DNA of 64,000 nucleotides from Cordylochernes scorpioides (lineage: Eukaryota; Arthropoda; Arachnida; Pseudoscorpiones; Chernetidae), in contig CP092870.1 of the NCBI GenBank assembly GCA_030710605.1, positions 53,271,921 through 53,335,920 of the forward strand, read 5' to 3'. Every line of letters starts with the position of its first letter. Position 1 is the stretch's first letter. Positions 1 through 11,389 of this stretch are shown piece by piece. Position numbers and translations under genes: made by a program. The notes beneath the pieces are model-generated. The model was not told the DNA's origin and did not search any database. It was given only the letters and a program-made list of their open reading frames with translations.

Positions 1-459
1 AGTAGCGACTTGGCTCCCACCGAGTTCAGATCAGTAGGGCTTTGGCTCCCAAGGAGGTGACATCGGCTCTGGACCTCTCTCCCTCTGCTCATCCCGTAGC
101 TAAGTACAATCACCACCATGTGATCAGATAATTAACAATCAAAACTCGCTCCGCCTTCTCAAGCTTTCTTTCCTCCAACCCAGTTGCCTCTTATTTTCAA
201 ACCCCATCATGTGTCCTGATTATTCCTAACTGTGTGCTTCACTTGCCACTCAACGACTGCGTTTCAACCAATCCTCACCATTCAAATCGAACAACAAGAA
301 ATTCCGCAACGATATTGTCACAGAACGGTTAAGTCGACGGGATTCTACAACAGCGTAATACATCAAATATTGCAGTGTAATAACTTCGGATATATTACAT
401 ATATATATTTTGTGAAAAAACAATAAAAAAAGGTCAGGTGTTGATATTAAAAACAAATG
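1..459. other. Unassigned sequence at the left edge
   Basis: The first 180 bases are richer in GC than what follows and contain CTC/CTT-rich stretches. The rest drifts into AT-rich sequence. No frame resembles a known protein and no end of an element is visible. It may be the edge of a repeat that starts outside the window. Confidence 0.3.
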
Positions 460-530
460 AGGCATATCCTGACCAGGCTCACATGAGCATTTCTAGATGG
501 CAGAGCGCCATCTAGTGGAACAAAAATAAA
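460..530 (+). repeat. Terminal fragment of an inverted-repeat element (MITE family A-like)
   Basis: The stretch contains GGCATATCCTGACCAGG followed by a GATGGCAGAGCGCCATC core. The same sequence lies in reverse complement at 38200-38262, and its outer part recurs at 23937-23966. Only one arm is seen here, so this is a solo end of an element rather than a full copy. Confidence 0.5.
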
Positions 531-1324
531 CTAAATGTTTATTTAACTTGCTCCGTAATATTGGACCAATCCAAATTTGTCTTTTGTTTTTTAATATATA
601 TTTTTTTTATTTGTACCAATATAATGTTAAATATATTGTGCGTTTATTGTTAAACACAAAAGGGTAAAGAGATTTCACTCTTCCTTTTTAAAATTTAAAT
701 ATCTGTCTCAAACTTATACGAAATCTTCAATTGAAACTTACCATCTAAATCCTTAGTTATATCCAATAGAAACTGAATTTAAAATTAATTTTAAGTAACA
801 AAAAACAAGGAATGTTTTTATATATTCTCTGCTCAGACGCGAATATTTGTATCAAATAAATGCAACATTTTTATGCATTTATAATGATTGCTTTTTTCGT
901 GTATCGAAATGAAAAGATGCACTTCCTCGCGCTAGTATTACATAAAGGACATATTCGATCAGTTGAGCTAAATATTTTAGCGTTGCTTTCTTTAAACAGT
1001 TTAAAGAATATTCTTACTTGTACGATACATTTTTTGACTGGTAATAGAAGATCTCCGATAAAATATTGTTCTGCTGTTTTAGAAGGAAGTAGATTTTTAT
1101 AGTGTGAATGAAATTTTGAATTTACTATTCATAGTAGGTATTCTTGGCGAGCCTGGTTGGTAGCAGTCCTGATTATTTGAGAAATCGCTCTTACAAGGGT
1201 ATAATAGTCAGAACAGTAAATAAGTCATGAAAATCCTGTATCATTCAAAATATTTGTTATGTTTCCGGAGAAACGCATTTCTTTTGTTTTGTCTAAGTAG
1301 ATATTTCCCACAATTGTCTTAAAC

Positions 1325-1664
1325 AAATATATGGTAAGATGTACTAGAGCGCCATCTGTTATCAAATTATAAAACTACTTTTGAGGCGTATTATTCTTTT
1401 TAAAATAAAACAATTTCTACTGTCCTTACTGCGATGAAAAAATTAAAGGGAGGGCCTGGCTCATCAGTGGTGAACCCTCCCAGCGGTTTCGCCAGTTTAA
1501 TCTACCATGGTAGATTAAACTGGCGAAACCGCTGGGAGGGTTCACCACTGATGAGCCAGGCCCTCCCTTTAATTTTTTCATCGCAGTAAGGACAGTAGAA
1601 ATTGTTTTATTTTAAAAAGAATAATACGCCTCAAAAGTAGTTTTATAATTTAAATATATGGTAA
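1325..1664. mobile_element. Near-perfect palindromic MITE (family B) with 13-bp flanking direct repeats
   Basis: Positions 1364-1651 form a 288-bp palindrome centred on ACCATGGT (1504-1511), with no mismatch that I could see. The outer direct repeat AAATATATGGTAA lies at 1325-1337 and 1652-1664. Between the left direct repeat and the palindrome are 26 extra bases ending GCGCCATCTGTTATC, which are absent on the right. A second copy at 24852-25230 has the corresponding extra piece on its right side. No coding capacity. Direct repeats of about 9-13 bp and long inverted repeats are reminiscent of Mutator-like elements, but no transposase is seen, so superfamily is an inference. Confidence 0.75.
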
Positions 1665-2380
1665 CCTTGATTAGTCCATTTTTAGTATTCATAACCAAAA
1701 ATTTGAAGTTAATTTCGTTGATGTAACTACTGCAAGTGAAACTTCGAAGTTTCAGTCCTTAGGATATATCCAGAAATTTATTTCAGAATGTGTTTCTTAT
1801 GATAAATATTATTAAATAATATCTTTACAAACCTTAGTTATTAAGCCTTTTGCCCCCTAATATTCTCTGCTTTCAATAATTATAATCATTGCTGTAAGGT
1901 CAATATCGAGATATTATTTGATTATATTTTTCATAAGAAACCAATTTTCAGAAAAATAATTATCAAAATATCTGTTCATATTCCATGTTTGTTACATCAC
2001 ATTATGCCATACAAGTGTTTATTAATTTCTTTATTTTTATTAATCAGAGAAAGAGATATTGGAACTACTTTATTTAAATGTTTATATAATATTATAAAAG
2101 GGTATATTTAAAATAAATTCAAATAAGATTAAATAAGGATAAATAGATAAATAAATATAAAATAAAAATTGATAAACATACATATCGTATATTTTAAACT
2201 GTATAATAATGACACTTTTAGTATATGTCACATATCTTCCAATTAGTTAGTGCCGATACTTTATAAGATCATACCCTTCTATTAAAATGTACACTGCTTC
2301 TATTTGCTACCACCCCATATTTTGTATATATGCTATATCTTTTTTAATACAACCTGTACACCCTTATTTGTATTGAACCT
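1665..2380. other. AT-rich intergenic sequence with one arm of a direct repeat
   Basis: Mostly low-complexity AT-rich sequence with no coding signal. Around 1985-2065 is a block with ATGTTTGTTACATCACATTA that recurs in the same orientation at about 2843-2920, 858 bases further on. The pair brackets the GC-richer island at 2381-2830. It may be a degraded LTR pair or a simple duplication. Confidence 0.35.
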
Positions 2381-2830
2381 CAAAATGATGACGTCAAAAT
2401 AAAAAGCCAAAGATGGTGGCAGCTGGGGGCAGAGAGAGAGGAAAATTCCAACGCCCAGATGGGGGGCCCCTCCAGGGCCTTTTATAGACGACCCCTGTAA
2501 ACAGGACAGGTTTTGAGCAGGGGGTCAGGGCCTTATATTCTACAGTGTGTCCATCGACAGACCGCTTCTGTCTCTTTCAGTCGCTCTCTCCATGTCTCGG
2601 TGATAAGCATTCAAGTTTGTGTCATGGCCTCTACCTCTATTCCGTGGGCTGTCTCCGATCACTCTCGGTGCTAACAACTAGCCCTGCCTCTGCTTCTTGT
2701 TGTCCGCGTGTGGGAAGAACATCAACACTCGCCTCACGTACACGACTGCCAGTTTAACCATACGTCAACAGGATCATTTGCAACAATTTTACATATATAT
2801 ATATATATATAATATGTACAAAGTGTCTTC
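2381..2830. other. GC-richer island of unknown nature, possibly an old LTR
   Basis: The island contains a TGACGTCA-like site, a TATA-like TTTTATAGAC at about 2479 and a purine-rich run. It is bracketed by the direct repeats at 1985-2065 and 2843-2920. A 70-codon open frame (2545-2757) has no recognisable similarity. The composition contrasts with the AT-rich surroundings, which suggests an insertion. Identity is not established. Confidence 0.3.
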
Positions 2831-2999
2831 ATCTTCATATTTCATGTTTGTTATATCATATTATGCCATAAAATAAACTTCTTATTTTTATTTTTGTTAA
2901 AAGAGAGAGAGAGAACTGCATGTTATTACCTTACAAAATATATGTATATGTGGTGAAGTCCTGGTAGACTCTTGTAGAATCCTGTCGATTAACTGTAAT

Positions 3000-3335
3000 G
3001 TGATGGGGTTTCCTGTTGACTCTCGCTATACTGTGTTGACCGAGAGGAACAGTCAGGATGGGGAGTTTTCCAGTATCTCTCTGCACCTTGTAAGACCTTT
3101 AACAGTTCTCACAAAGTACAGGCAGTCGTGGCCGAGGCAGAGTGGAAAGCTTGGGAATGTCCACACAAAAAACGAAGACACAGTTGCACTAAGAAAGTTC
3201 CGTGAACAGGTAAAAGTTGAGCTAGGAGCGAAAGATGGAGATAGAAACGTTCTTACTGACTACATGGTGGATGAGGTGGACCTGGGGTACAACCGACGAG
3301 AGCTGACGCAGATGGTGAACTTACTGTATTTATAG
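3000..3335 (+). other. Unrecognised 111-codon open frame
   Basis: An ATG-initiated frame of 111 codons in locally GC-richer sequence. It encodes a mostly hydrophilic, charged protein with no motif, signal peptide or membrane segment that I recognise. It could be a scrap of an element gag or an exon fragment. There is no splice or promoter evidence and I do not assert that it is a gene. Confidence 0.15.
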
Positions 3336-3339
3336 GTTA

Positions 3340-4074
3340 AGACGGGGGCCTTATGCGACAGGGCCGTGGATCGTCTGATGAAATTCTATTGGCGCCGCCC
3401 TGACAGTTTCCAATCTATCTTTAGACCTTGTTGTTTTGTGACTTCCATCTATCTCGATTTTAGACGTTACGACCTTTTGCGTTAGCTCAACTCTTAATCT
3501 ATTACAGAGTTTTATTTATTTATCCTCAGTTTGTACAAAGTACATTACATATGATGATGTAATGACACATGTCGATCATGCGTATAATACTTTACAGATG
3601 TGTTTCTATTATACAACATTAAAATCTTGTTATAGGTTATATACAATATGGGGTTGTTGGTTTGAATTACCATATATATACCACACGATACCTATTCTGT
3701 TGTCATAAAAATATTCAAGATATATACGAAATTGAACTTCAAATATGATATAAAATTAATTTTTGAAACTATTTTAATAGATTATTCAATATAAATTACC
3801 AATCTCACACAAAATAATAATATAGGGGTGATTTATTACAACCAAGGACTTTCGAAATTGTATATAAGACTTTACTGAAAAAAGCTAGAAGTTAGTAAAG
3901 TTGAACCAAAATTCAAATTTAATCTATTTAAAGTAGAACTCCTTAGTATATATTTCAGTCTCTCTCTAAAATTTATAATTATGAAAGTAGCTTTTGTTAG
4001 ATAGTGATTCTAAAGAATTCTGTGTATGAGATATATAGTGAAAATCATAAAATGCACTCTCGAAACTTAATACA
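3340..4074. other. AT-rich sequence, nothing recognised
   Basis: Low-complexity AT-rich DNA with no open frame of note, no inverted repeat and no match to the repeat families seen elsewhere in the window. Confidence 0.4.
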
Positions 4075-6860
4075 AAACAATGACTACTTTATTCGCGCAA
4101 CAATGAAACATTTCCACAACAATAGTTATTTTATCTACAGAAATTATTAATATATCCACAAAACAATAACTCTCCACAACAATGAAAAATTTATAAACAA
4201 AATTTAAATAGGGCTGTTAGTGTCCATCAAGTTGATATCCACTTAAGGTGACTATACAGACAAATATTCTCCAATTTGATTTGTTAGTAACCATAACTCG
4301 CAGCTTATCTAGTGACCATTCGGTAGCTTTCTTGGCTCCTTCTAGACAGCTCATTGCAGGTATTCCTTTCTTCTTTCTTCAATTTTTCCCAACATCAGCA
4401 TCTTTTCTAACCCATTTGTTCTCATTATGTACCCAAATTAGGTCATTCTTTGTTTGCATATTGAGGTTCCAGAATAATTTGAGATTAACAACAAAACACT
4501 TTTTTTTTACAGCAATGACTACTTTATCTGAAACAATAATTTTAACCACAACAAACAAATATAAAATTCATCTTTGACTAATTTACAACAATGAAAAATT
4601 TATCCACAACAAGGAGAAATTTACCATTATATTGAAACTTTATTCACAACAATGGATGCTTTTCAGTCATATTGAAATTTTTACACAACAATGACTATTT
4701 GAGCCACATAAATTACAACCATATTGGCAACAATGAAACTTTGTGTGAGCACAACAATAATACCTTACCCACAAAAAAAAAAAAACAAAGCCTAATATAT
4801 CCGCACTAATGACACATTTATCTGTAACCATGCCTACCTTTTTGAAACATTTTAAACTTTCTTTTAGCCAACAATAACTACTTTAACGTAAACCTCATCT
4901 AAAAATATGAACATTCCACAAAAAGGATTACTTTATCCACAACAATAACTATTTTAAAAACAACAAATAGTATAATATCTGCAGCGATGAAATTTTAACC
5001 AAAATAAAAGAAACATAATACACAACAATTGCTAAAAAATTCGCACTAATGAAACTTGAGCCACAACAATGACTAAATCATCCACAATAATGAACCACAA
5101 AGATGGCTATTTTACATACAACAAATAGTATATTATCCACAGCAATGATATTTTAAACCAAAACAAAAGAAACATAATTCACAACAATGAGTAAATCAAT
5201 CACAATAATGAGCCACAACAATGACAATTTTATATACAACAAATAGTATATTATCCGCAGCATTGAAATTTTAAACCAAAACAAAAGAAACATAATCCAC
5301 AACAATGACTAAATCATCCACTATAATGAAACTTGAGCCACAACCATGCCTATTTTATCTGCAATAACCAAACTATCCAAAACCATGATTGATATATATT
5401 TATACATCAATGATTATTTTTTAAACAATAATATTTCAACCATAACAATGACTATTCGTCCACAACAATAATTACATTATTGGCGACAAAAATATAAATA
5501 AAAACCCATAACACAGTCAAATTTTAAACACAACAAATAATATTTTTTTCGCACTAATAAAATTACTTATGTAAAATATACTTTATTCACAGCCCACACA
5601 ATGGCTACTTTATCTATTTAAAAATGTATTTAAACCACAATAATGAAGCTTAATCCACAACATTGACTAATATATCGGCAACGATGAAATTCTTTTTACA
5701 ACAATGATTACCATATTCGTACAATAAAACTTATTCTACAACAATGGTTACTTAACCATATCAATCGCTACTTTATTAACATTAATCAAATTCGATCCAC
5801 AACAAATACTAAATTTTCGCAAGAATAGATTCTTTATGCTACACAATAACTATTTGGTCCAAAATAATGTTTTTCTTTTATTTCAGAAAAATAACTACTT
5901 CAACAGAAACAATTAAACTTACTCCACCACAATGACTGAATTAACTGCAACAAAAAACTTTATCCACAACAATGATTTGCTTATTTATAAAAATGAAAAA
6001 TTTATCCACAACAATGACTAATTTATTCGCAACAAAACTAAACTATCCAAAACAATGAAAAATCATATAACCTGAAAAAATAATTTATATTATAATTAAT
6101 AATGAGACTAAATCTTGACAACAATGGCTACTTTATCCGCAACAATGAAATTCTTTCCACAAACACACTTATTTTTAGCCACAACAATGTTGGCTACTTT
6201 ATTAACAACAGAAAACTTTAACCAAAGCAATAAACCTTTATACACAATGATTACACACAAATAAAGCTTTATTAAGACCACCGGTCTTATACAGATTCAA
6301 CACAGGAAAGAAGCATAGATGGAGCTCCTATACTCCAGGCAGCGCAGAACCCAACAACAGCTTCCAGGTCCGACGCATGTCCAGTGGCCACAGAATCCAC
6401 CGTGCATAGGTTAGTGTATTACTAAAACGGCGAGTGTGGAATCAGCCTCATTTTAGTTTTCGCTATCCTCGTCCAAATGGACCACGGCATTCAGCAATTC
6501 TATTATTCTCCTCCGAACGGTGACTGTGGCCTTGTAGATTTATATAAACCAAAGAGAAGACCTTAATCAAAAATCATTGTATTTATCCAAATATATATTC
6601 ATGATTTTTTATACACAATAATCAAAAATTAATCGCAACAATTGAGCGTTATCCAAAACGATAACTAATTTATCCACAACAATGACTATTTTATTCACGA
6701 TGATCAAACTCTATCCACAACAATAACTAATATATCGGCATTAAAGACTACTTTATCCAGTTCAATGACTACTTTATCTTTAAGCGGATAATACTTTAAC
6801 AGCAACGATAGCTATTTTATTCGAATCAATGAAACCTAATCTATAGCAGTGAAAACTACA
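4075..6860. repeat. Degenerate minisatellite, unit like TTTATCCACAACAATGACTA
   Basis: A long array of short degenerate units built on TTTATCCACAACAATGACTA with spacing of roughly 20-30 bases. Frequent sub-motifs are CACAACAATGA and ACTTTATCC. Units vary by substitutions and indels, so the array is old. It is interrupted at about 6245-6560 by unrelated sequence and resumes to about 6860. A short outlying block of the same units lies at 11806-11965, beyond the copia element. Confidence 0.8.
6245..6560. other. Non-repetitive island inside the minisatellite
   Basis: About 315 bases of higher-complexity, GC-richer sequence with none of the surrounding ACAACAATGA units. The minus strand has a short frame reading RRIIELLNAVVHLDEDSEN that I cannot place. 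It is probably an insertion into the array, but neither ends nor target duplication are clear. Confidence 0.35.
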
Positions 6861-6969
6861 ACAATTACTTCCGGCAAAACTTTCATAATTCTCAATTCAT
6901 TTCTAATCATGGAAATTTCAGAATTAAAAAAAAAAGAAGAATTAAAGCAGTGGAAGACTCGAGTTGTTT

Positions 6970-7062
6970 TGTGGACATGAGGAACAAACCTCAATACATA
7001 TTATACTGGATTGTCCTGGTTTTAAAGACTATAATCGATATAATCGACAATATATAATTTAA
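6970..7062 (+). pseudogene. 3' scrap of a LINE ORF2 (C-terminal zinc motif)
   Basis: A short frame ending in TAA reads CGHEEQTSIHIILDCPGFKD. This has the histidine-cysteine half of the C-terminal CCHC motif typical of jockey/R1/I-type LINE ORF2 proteins. The upstream part is lost. A similar C-terminus lies on the minus strand at 12775-12952 and another at 12074-12223. It is a 5'-truncated dead fragment. Confidence 0.5.
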
Positions 7063-7215
7063 TAGTAACAGATCCAAGTACTTTTTTCAGTAAAGAAATG
7101 TATATCAAATTTAAAAGCTCTTGTAGATTCATTTTAAATTATATAGCAACAAATATCTTTTAAGAAAATTTTAATCTATATAATGTTGATTGTACATATG
7201 GCTAGACATTTCTTT

Positions 7216-7220
7216 CTTTT
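7216..7220. repeat. Copia target-site duplication, left copy
   Basis: CTTTT directly precedes the left LTR and is repeated exactly at 11608-11612 after the right LTR. Five bases is the usual length for Ty1/copia integrases. Confidence 0.9.
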
Positions 7221-7409
7221 TGTTGAAGTTTGAGATTGAATCAAGGAATAAAAGGATTATTTATTAAACAAAGTAACTTAAAACAAGATGTTAAAGTAGC
7301 AACATTTTAAAGGCAAGTGGATAGATGTTGACGTCGACCGCAGCGCCGCCGCGGCCGTTGATTGGTCGATCCTCCAATACTGCACGCCAATTGGATCGCT
7401 ATTCCAACA
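7221..7409 (-). repeat. Copia 3' LTR (189 bp)
   Basis: Bounded by TG and CA on the plus strand and identical to 11419-11607 on direct reading. The gag-pol stop codon (7399-7401) lies inside this LTR, so the last few residues are LTR-encoded. It contains CCAAT-type blocks and a GC-rich segment around 7333-7360. Confidence 0.95.
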
Positions 7410-10400
7410 CTCCCTCTCGATCCAAAATGTTCAGTAGACCTCTTAAGTAGTGGAATTTGTTTCGTGGAAGAGGTTTAGTCATTATATCAGCTAGCTGTTC
7501 TGAGCTGCAAACATGATGCACTTTAAGTTCACCTTCTTCATGTTTGGATCTAATGAAGTGGTAGCGAACATCAATATGTTTCGTTCGTTTGTGGAATACT
7601 GGATTTTCAACAAGTTTTATTGCTGCTTGGTTGTCGATATAAAGTTCAGTTTCTTTAGTAATATCACAGCCGATGCCCTGTAGAAGTCTTCTGATCCAAA
7701 TCAATTCCTTAGCAGCACTGCAGGCAGCGATGTATTCACTTTCGGTGGTTGAAAGTGCGATAATTGGTTGTCGTTGGCTTGCCCAAGAAACAGTTCCTCC
7801 GTTCATCATGAAGGCATAACCAGTCGTACTTTTTCTGGAGTCAACATCACGAGCAAAATCACTGTCAGAGTAGCCAACAAGTTGGTCTTGTCCAGTGAAG
7901 AGAATTCCCATGTGTGGAGTGCCTTTTAGATAACGGAAAATATTCTTCACTGTTGTACAATGTGCAGGTCCTGGATATTCTAGGAATTTACTCACTTGTG
8001 AAACTGCATAAGTGATATCTGGACGTGAAACACATGATGCAAACATAAGGGATCCAACAGCTTCTCGAAAAGGGAATTTAGGCATCTTTTCCTTTTGTTC
8101 TGGAGTAGGACAGTCCTGCTTTGTTAAGATGACAGAAGGATCCATAGGCACCGAAGCAGGAATACAGTCAGCCATATTAAATTTACTCAAAATTTTGTCA
8201 ATATATGATGACTGGTGAATGAAAATACTTGCCCTATCTTCTGACTGCTCTATTTGTAGCCCAACAAAAAAGTTAACACTTCCAGATGTAATTTCAAATG
8301 CGTGTTCTAACTCATCCATTATAATAGCTATTGCCTCTTTATCTTTAGATAGAATAATTCCATCATCAACATAGAGAGCTAAGATAACATTTGAATCATT
8401 GTGTGTTCCAATGAAAATGCACGGGTCGGCGTCTGATGTTTTGAAATTATGGCTACACAAAAAATTGGTAAATTTCTTATTCCAATTTCTAGAAGATTGT
8501 TTAAGACCATACAGACTTTTATGTAATCTATAGCAGCTATTATCATCTCTCTTGTAGCCTTCTGGTTGTTCAAGATAAACAAGTTCCTCTAATTCGCCAT
8601 TGAGAAAAGCTGTCTTTACATCGAATTGCTTAAGAAACATCCTTTCAGAAGCAGCGTGTGATAAAAGAATGCGTAACGAATCATATCTGACTACTGGGCT
8701 AAATGTATCGAAATAGTCAACATTTTTGATTTGAGAATAGCCTTTTGCAACTAATCTGGCTTTGAACCGTTGAATTGTACCATCGGACTCCGTTTTAATT
8801 TTATAAACCCATTTACAACCGATAGGTTTATGACCATCTGCCAAACGTTCTAAAGTCCATGTTTTATTTTTATTTAATGCATCAATCTCTTCATCCATGG
8901 CTAATTTCCATCTTTCTGAATCTGAACTCGCCATTGCATCCACATAGCTACTGGGTTCATCAGCGAGCAGCGCAAAGTTACATTTGCTATTCGAAACCTT
9001 AGAGCGAGTTATCATGGGATGCGAACTGATATCGGATACTGGCGGCATTTCCTGCACTGGAATGTTTGGTGTCGCAACTGGTGATTCATCCGGACCCTCG
9101 CCAATCTGAAAAAATATTTCCTTCGGTTTGGTAGATTCTCTATCTGAATGTGCAGTAGCTTTCTCATCGAATGTGACATCTTTAGAAATTCTTATTTTTC
9201 TAGTTTTCCAATCCCATAATCTAAAATTTTTGCTTGTATTCTCATAACCTAAAAACATAAGTTTTATCGATTTATTATCCCACTTTTTACGGTTTTCTTT
9301 GGGAATATGCATATAAGCATTACAGCCAAATATTTTATAGTTAGCTACATTAGGCTTTGTGCCAAAGAAAAGTTCATAAGGTGTCGTTCCAGGGGTTTGC
9401 TTAGTCGCACTTCTATTTAGAATATAGGTTGCTGTGTTACAGGCCTCAGCCCAAAAAGATCCTGGAAGATTTCGTGAATTTAGCATGGACCTGGCTGCTT
9501 CCACAATCGTACGATTGTCTCTTTCTATACGTCCTATCTGTTCGTGCACATAAGGTGCAGTGAACTCGTGAATTATCCCAAATCTTTTACATAAATCTGC
9601 AAAATTATCGCTTTTGAATTCTAGCGCATTATCAGTCCTAAGAACTTTTATCTTATTTCCAGTTTGAGTATAGATTAGAGTAGCATATTCTTTGAATATA
9701 TCTAGCACATCTGATTTGTTTTTAATAAAATAAATATGGCGATAACCACTAAAGTAATCTTTAAATAAGCAGAAATACAGATATTTACTTAATGATTGAG
9801 TCTGCATTGGGCCACAAATATCAGCATAAATAAACTCACCTAGCTGGTAGTTTTTGCCATCTGAGGGATAGCACGACTTTCTATGGGCTTTTCCAAGTTG
9901 GCATCCTTCACAGAAGAAAAATTCTCCCTCTAAATCTTGAGGCTGCAGACCATCCACCAATCCTTTGGTCGCCATCTCTCGAAGTGTAGCAACTGGAAGA
10001 TGCGCAAGTCTCTCGTGCCACAACTGAAGCTTGTTCTCGCTGGTGATGTATCCTTGTGATGATGACGTAACCTTGAAAAGCATCCTGTAGAGGTCGTCAT
10101 GACGCACTCCTACGGCTTTTAGGTCATTATCCATGAAGATCTGTAGCTTGTCATGTTTGATAATGACGTTGAATCCTCTTCTTGTGGACGTAGAAAGGCT
10201 ATACAAATTTTTCTTTAGTTGCGGCGAGTAGAGTACATTTCTTATGTACGTATTGTACCATCCACCGTCGACGTAGGCTTGAATCTCGATGTCTCCCATG
10301 CCTTCTGCAAGTAGTGTCGAGTTGTCTCCCAAGTAGATTGGATGATCACTGGTGAACGGCGTGTAGGTCTTGAACCACTCTCGTCGAAATGTCATGCTGC

Positions 10401-11271
10401 AGCTTGCACCGCTGTCAGCATACCAAATATCATTGGGCTCTACTTGATTATCGCACAAAATAAGTCCATAATCACTTGAACTTCCTTTTGAATCATGAAG
10501 ATTTTTGGATTTATTTTTCTCATTAGCTAATCTTTTTCTACATTCGCGGCTCCAATGTCCAATTTTGTGACAATAGTGGCATTTAGTGTTCTTCTTGGCA
10601 TCTTGAAAAGAACGTTGTGTATCTTTAGGCTTCGTTCGTGCTTGCCTGTGTAATAAGGCCTCATCTTGTTTAGAAGAACCGCTTTGTTGATTCCTTGTTT
10701 CTTCAATCAAAAGTCTTGCAGTTAAATTGTTAAGAGTTTGAGCTTTCGGATCTAACGATTCCCACGCCGCAACAAAGTAGCGCATACTCGAAGGCAAAGT
10801 ATTTAAAATTTTTGCTATCTTTTGATCTTCCGTTATGGTTCCGCCCATTTGTGAAATTTGTGCAGAAATATTTTCAATTTTTGCTATGTAATCACTTATT
10901 GTTTCCGATGTCAATCGTGCATCGAAGAATTGTTGCCAAAGTAGGCCAATAGTAAATTCGGATTTTTGTTCATGAATAGCAAGTAATATCTGCCACATTT
11001 GTGAAGCGGAAGTACAGTTCATCAGGGGCGGAAGAAACTTTAATTCGATTGCCTGTGATAATAACATCCTTGCCTTAACGTCCTTTGATTTCCAATTCTG
11101 TAGTGAACTTTCAGAGTTACTGTCGGAGGAAACAACATTCGGCTTTATTTCTAAGCCTTCCAATAATTCTAGTAATTTTTGTTGTTCCATAAGAAGCCTG
11201 AATTGGAATTTACATAGTGAAAAGTTTTCACCATTAAAAACTTTAATCCTTGAAAGACAATCTTCGCTCAT
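7399..11271 (-). CDS. Copia gag-pol polyprotein
   Basis: A 1290-residue single-frame polyprotein for reverse transcription and integration of the element. I chose the ATG at 11271; the frame is open for ten more codons upstream but without ATG. Domains in order are: Gag with a CCHC knuckle (CHYCHKIGHWSREC, about 231-244); aspartic protease DSGAS (about 286-290); GAG-pre-integrase with HHCC zinc residues ending CEGCQLGK; integrase with D near 486 (YADICGP), D near 543 (LRTDNALEF) and E near 581 (GRIERDNRT); RT with a YVDD catalytic box near 966; and RNase H (YSDSDFA, STTESEYIA). The order protease-integrase-RT-RNaseH is diagnostic of copia. No stop or frameshift interrupts it. It ends inside the 3' LTR and has no env frame. 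Confidence 0.96.
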   Translation of the reverse strand: MSEDCLSRIKVFNGENFSLCKFQFRLLMEQQKLLELLEGLEIKPNVVSSDSNSESSLQNWKSKDVKARMLLSQAIELKFLPPLMNCTSASQMWQILLAIHEQKSEFTIGLLWQQFFDARLTSETISDYIAKIENISAQISQMGGTITEDQKIAKILNTLPSSMRYFVAAWESLDPKAQTLNNLTARLLIEETRNQQSGSSKQDEALLHRQARTKPKDTQRSFQDAKKNTKCHYCHKIGHWSRECRKRLANEKNKSKNLHDSKGSSSDYGLILCDNQVEPNDIWYADSGASCSMTFRREWFKTYTPFTSDHPIYLGDNSTLLAEGMGDIEIQAYVDGGWYNTYIRNVLYSPQLKKNLYSLSTSTRRGFNVIIKHDKLQIFMDNDLKAVGVRHDDLYRMLFKVTSSSQGYITSENKLQLWHERLAHLPVATLREMATKGLVDGLQPQDLEGEFFFCEGCQLGKAHRKSCYPSDGKNYQLGEFIYADICGPMQTQSLSKYLYFCLFKDYFSGYRHIYFIKNKSDVLDIFKEYATLIYTQTGNKIKVLRTDNALEFKSDNFADLCKRFGIIHEFTAPYVHEQIGRIERDNRTIVEAARSMLNSRNLPGSFWAEACNTATYILNRSATKQTPGTTPYELFFGTKPNVANYKIFGCNAYMHIPKENRKKWDNKSIKLMFLGYENTSKNFRLWDWKTRKIRISKDVTFDEKATAHSDRESTKPKEIFFQIGEGPDESPVATPNIPVQEMPPVSDISSHPMITRSKVSNSKCNFALLADEPSSYVDAMASSDSERWKLAMDEEIDALNKNKTWTLERLADGHKPIGCKWVYKIKTESDGTIQRFKARLVAKGYSQIKNVDYFDTFSPVVRYDSLRILLSHAASERMFLKQFDVKTAFLNGELEELVYLEQPEGYKRDDNSCYRLHKSLYGLKQSSRNWNKKFTNFLCSHNFKTSDADPCIFIGTHNDSNVILALYVDDGIILSKDKEAIAIIMDELEHAFEITSGSVNFFVGLQIEQSEDRASIFIHQSSYIDKILSKFNMADCIPASVPMDPSVILTKQDCPTPEQKEKMPKFPFREAVGSLMFASCVSRPDITYAVSQVSKFLEYPGPAHCTTVKNIFRYLKGTPHMGILFTGQDQLVGYSDSDFARDVDSRKSTTGYAFMMNGGTVSWASQRQPIIALSTTESEYIAACSAAKELIWIRRLLQGIGCDITKETELYIDNQAAIKLVENPVFHKRTKHIDVRYHFIRSKHEEGELKVHHVCSSEQLADIMTKPLPRNKFHYLRGLLNILDREGVLE
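7410..7418 (-). promoter_or_regulatory. Copia polypurine tract
   Basis: On the minus strand the bases directly before the 3' LTR read GAGAGGGAG, a purine run in the right place to prime plus-strand DNA synthesis. It lies inside the end of the gag-pol coding sequence. Confidence 0.6.
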
Positions 11272-11389
11272 CTTCTTTGTCTTGGAATCGGCCAACGACA
11301 AAAAGAAACTAGGGTTATGGTTGGCGGTTGACGCCTAAACTTCGAGCAAAACAAAGGCTTACTCACTGCTGGCGGTTAATCCTTTTAGT

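Noticed and set aside
3000..3335. A host protein-coding exon
   Set aside because: The frame has no recognisable similarity, no supporting splice sites and lies among repeats.
4075..6860. CRISPR-like array
   Set aside because: Units are short, degenerate and contiguous without unique spacers, and the DNA is eukaryotic; it is a minisatellite.
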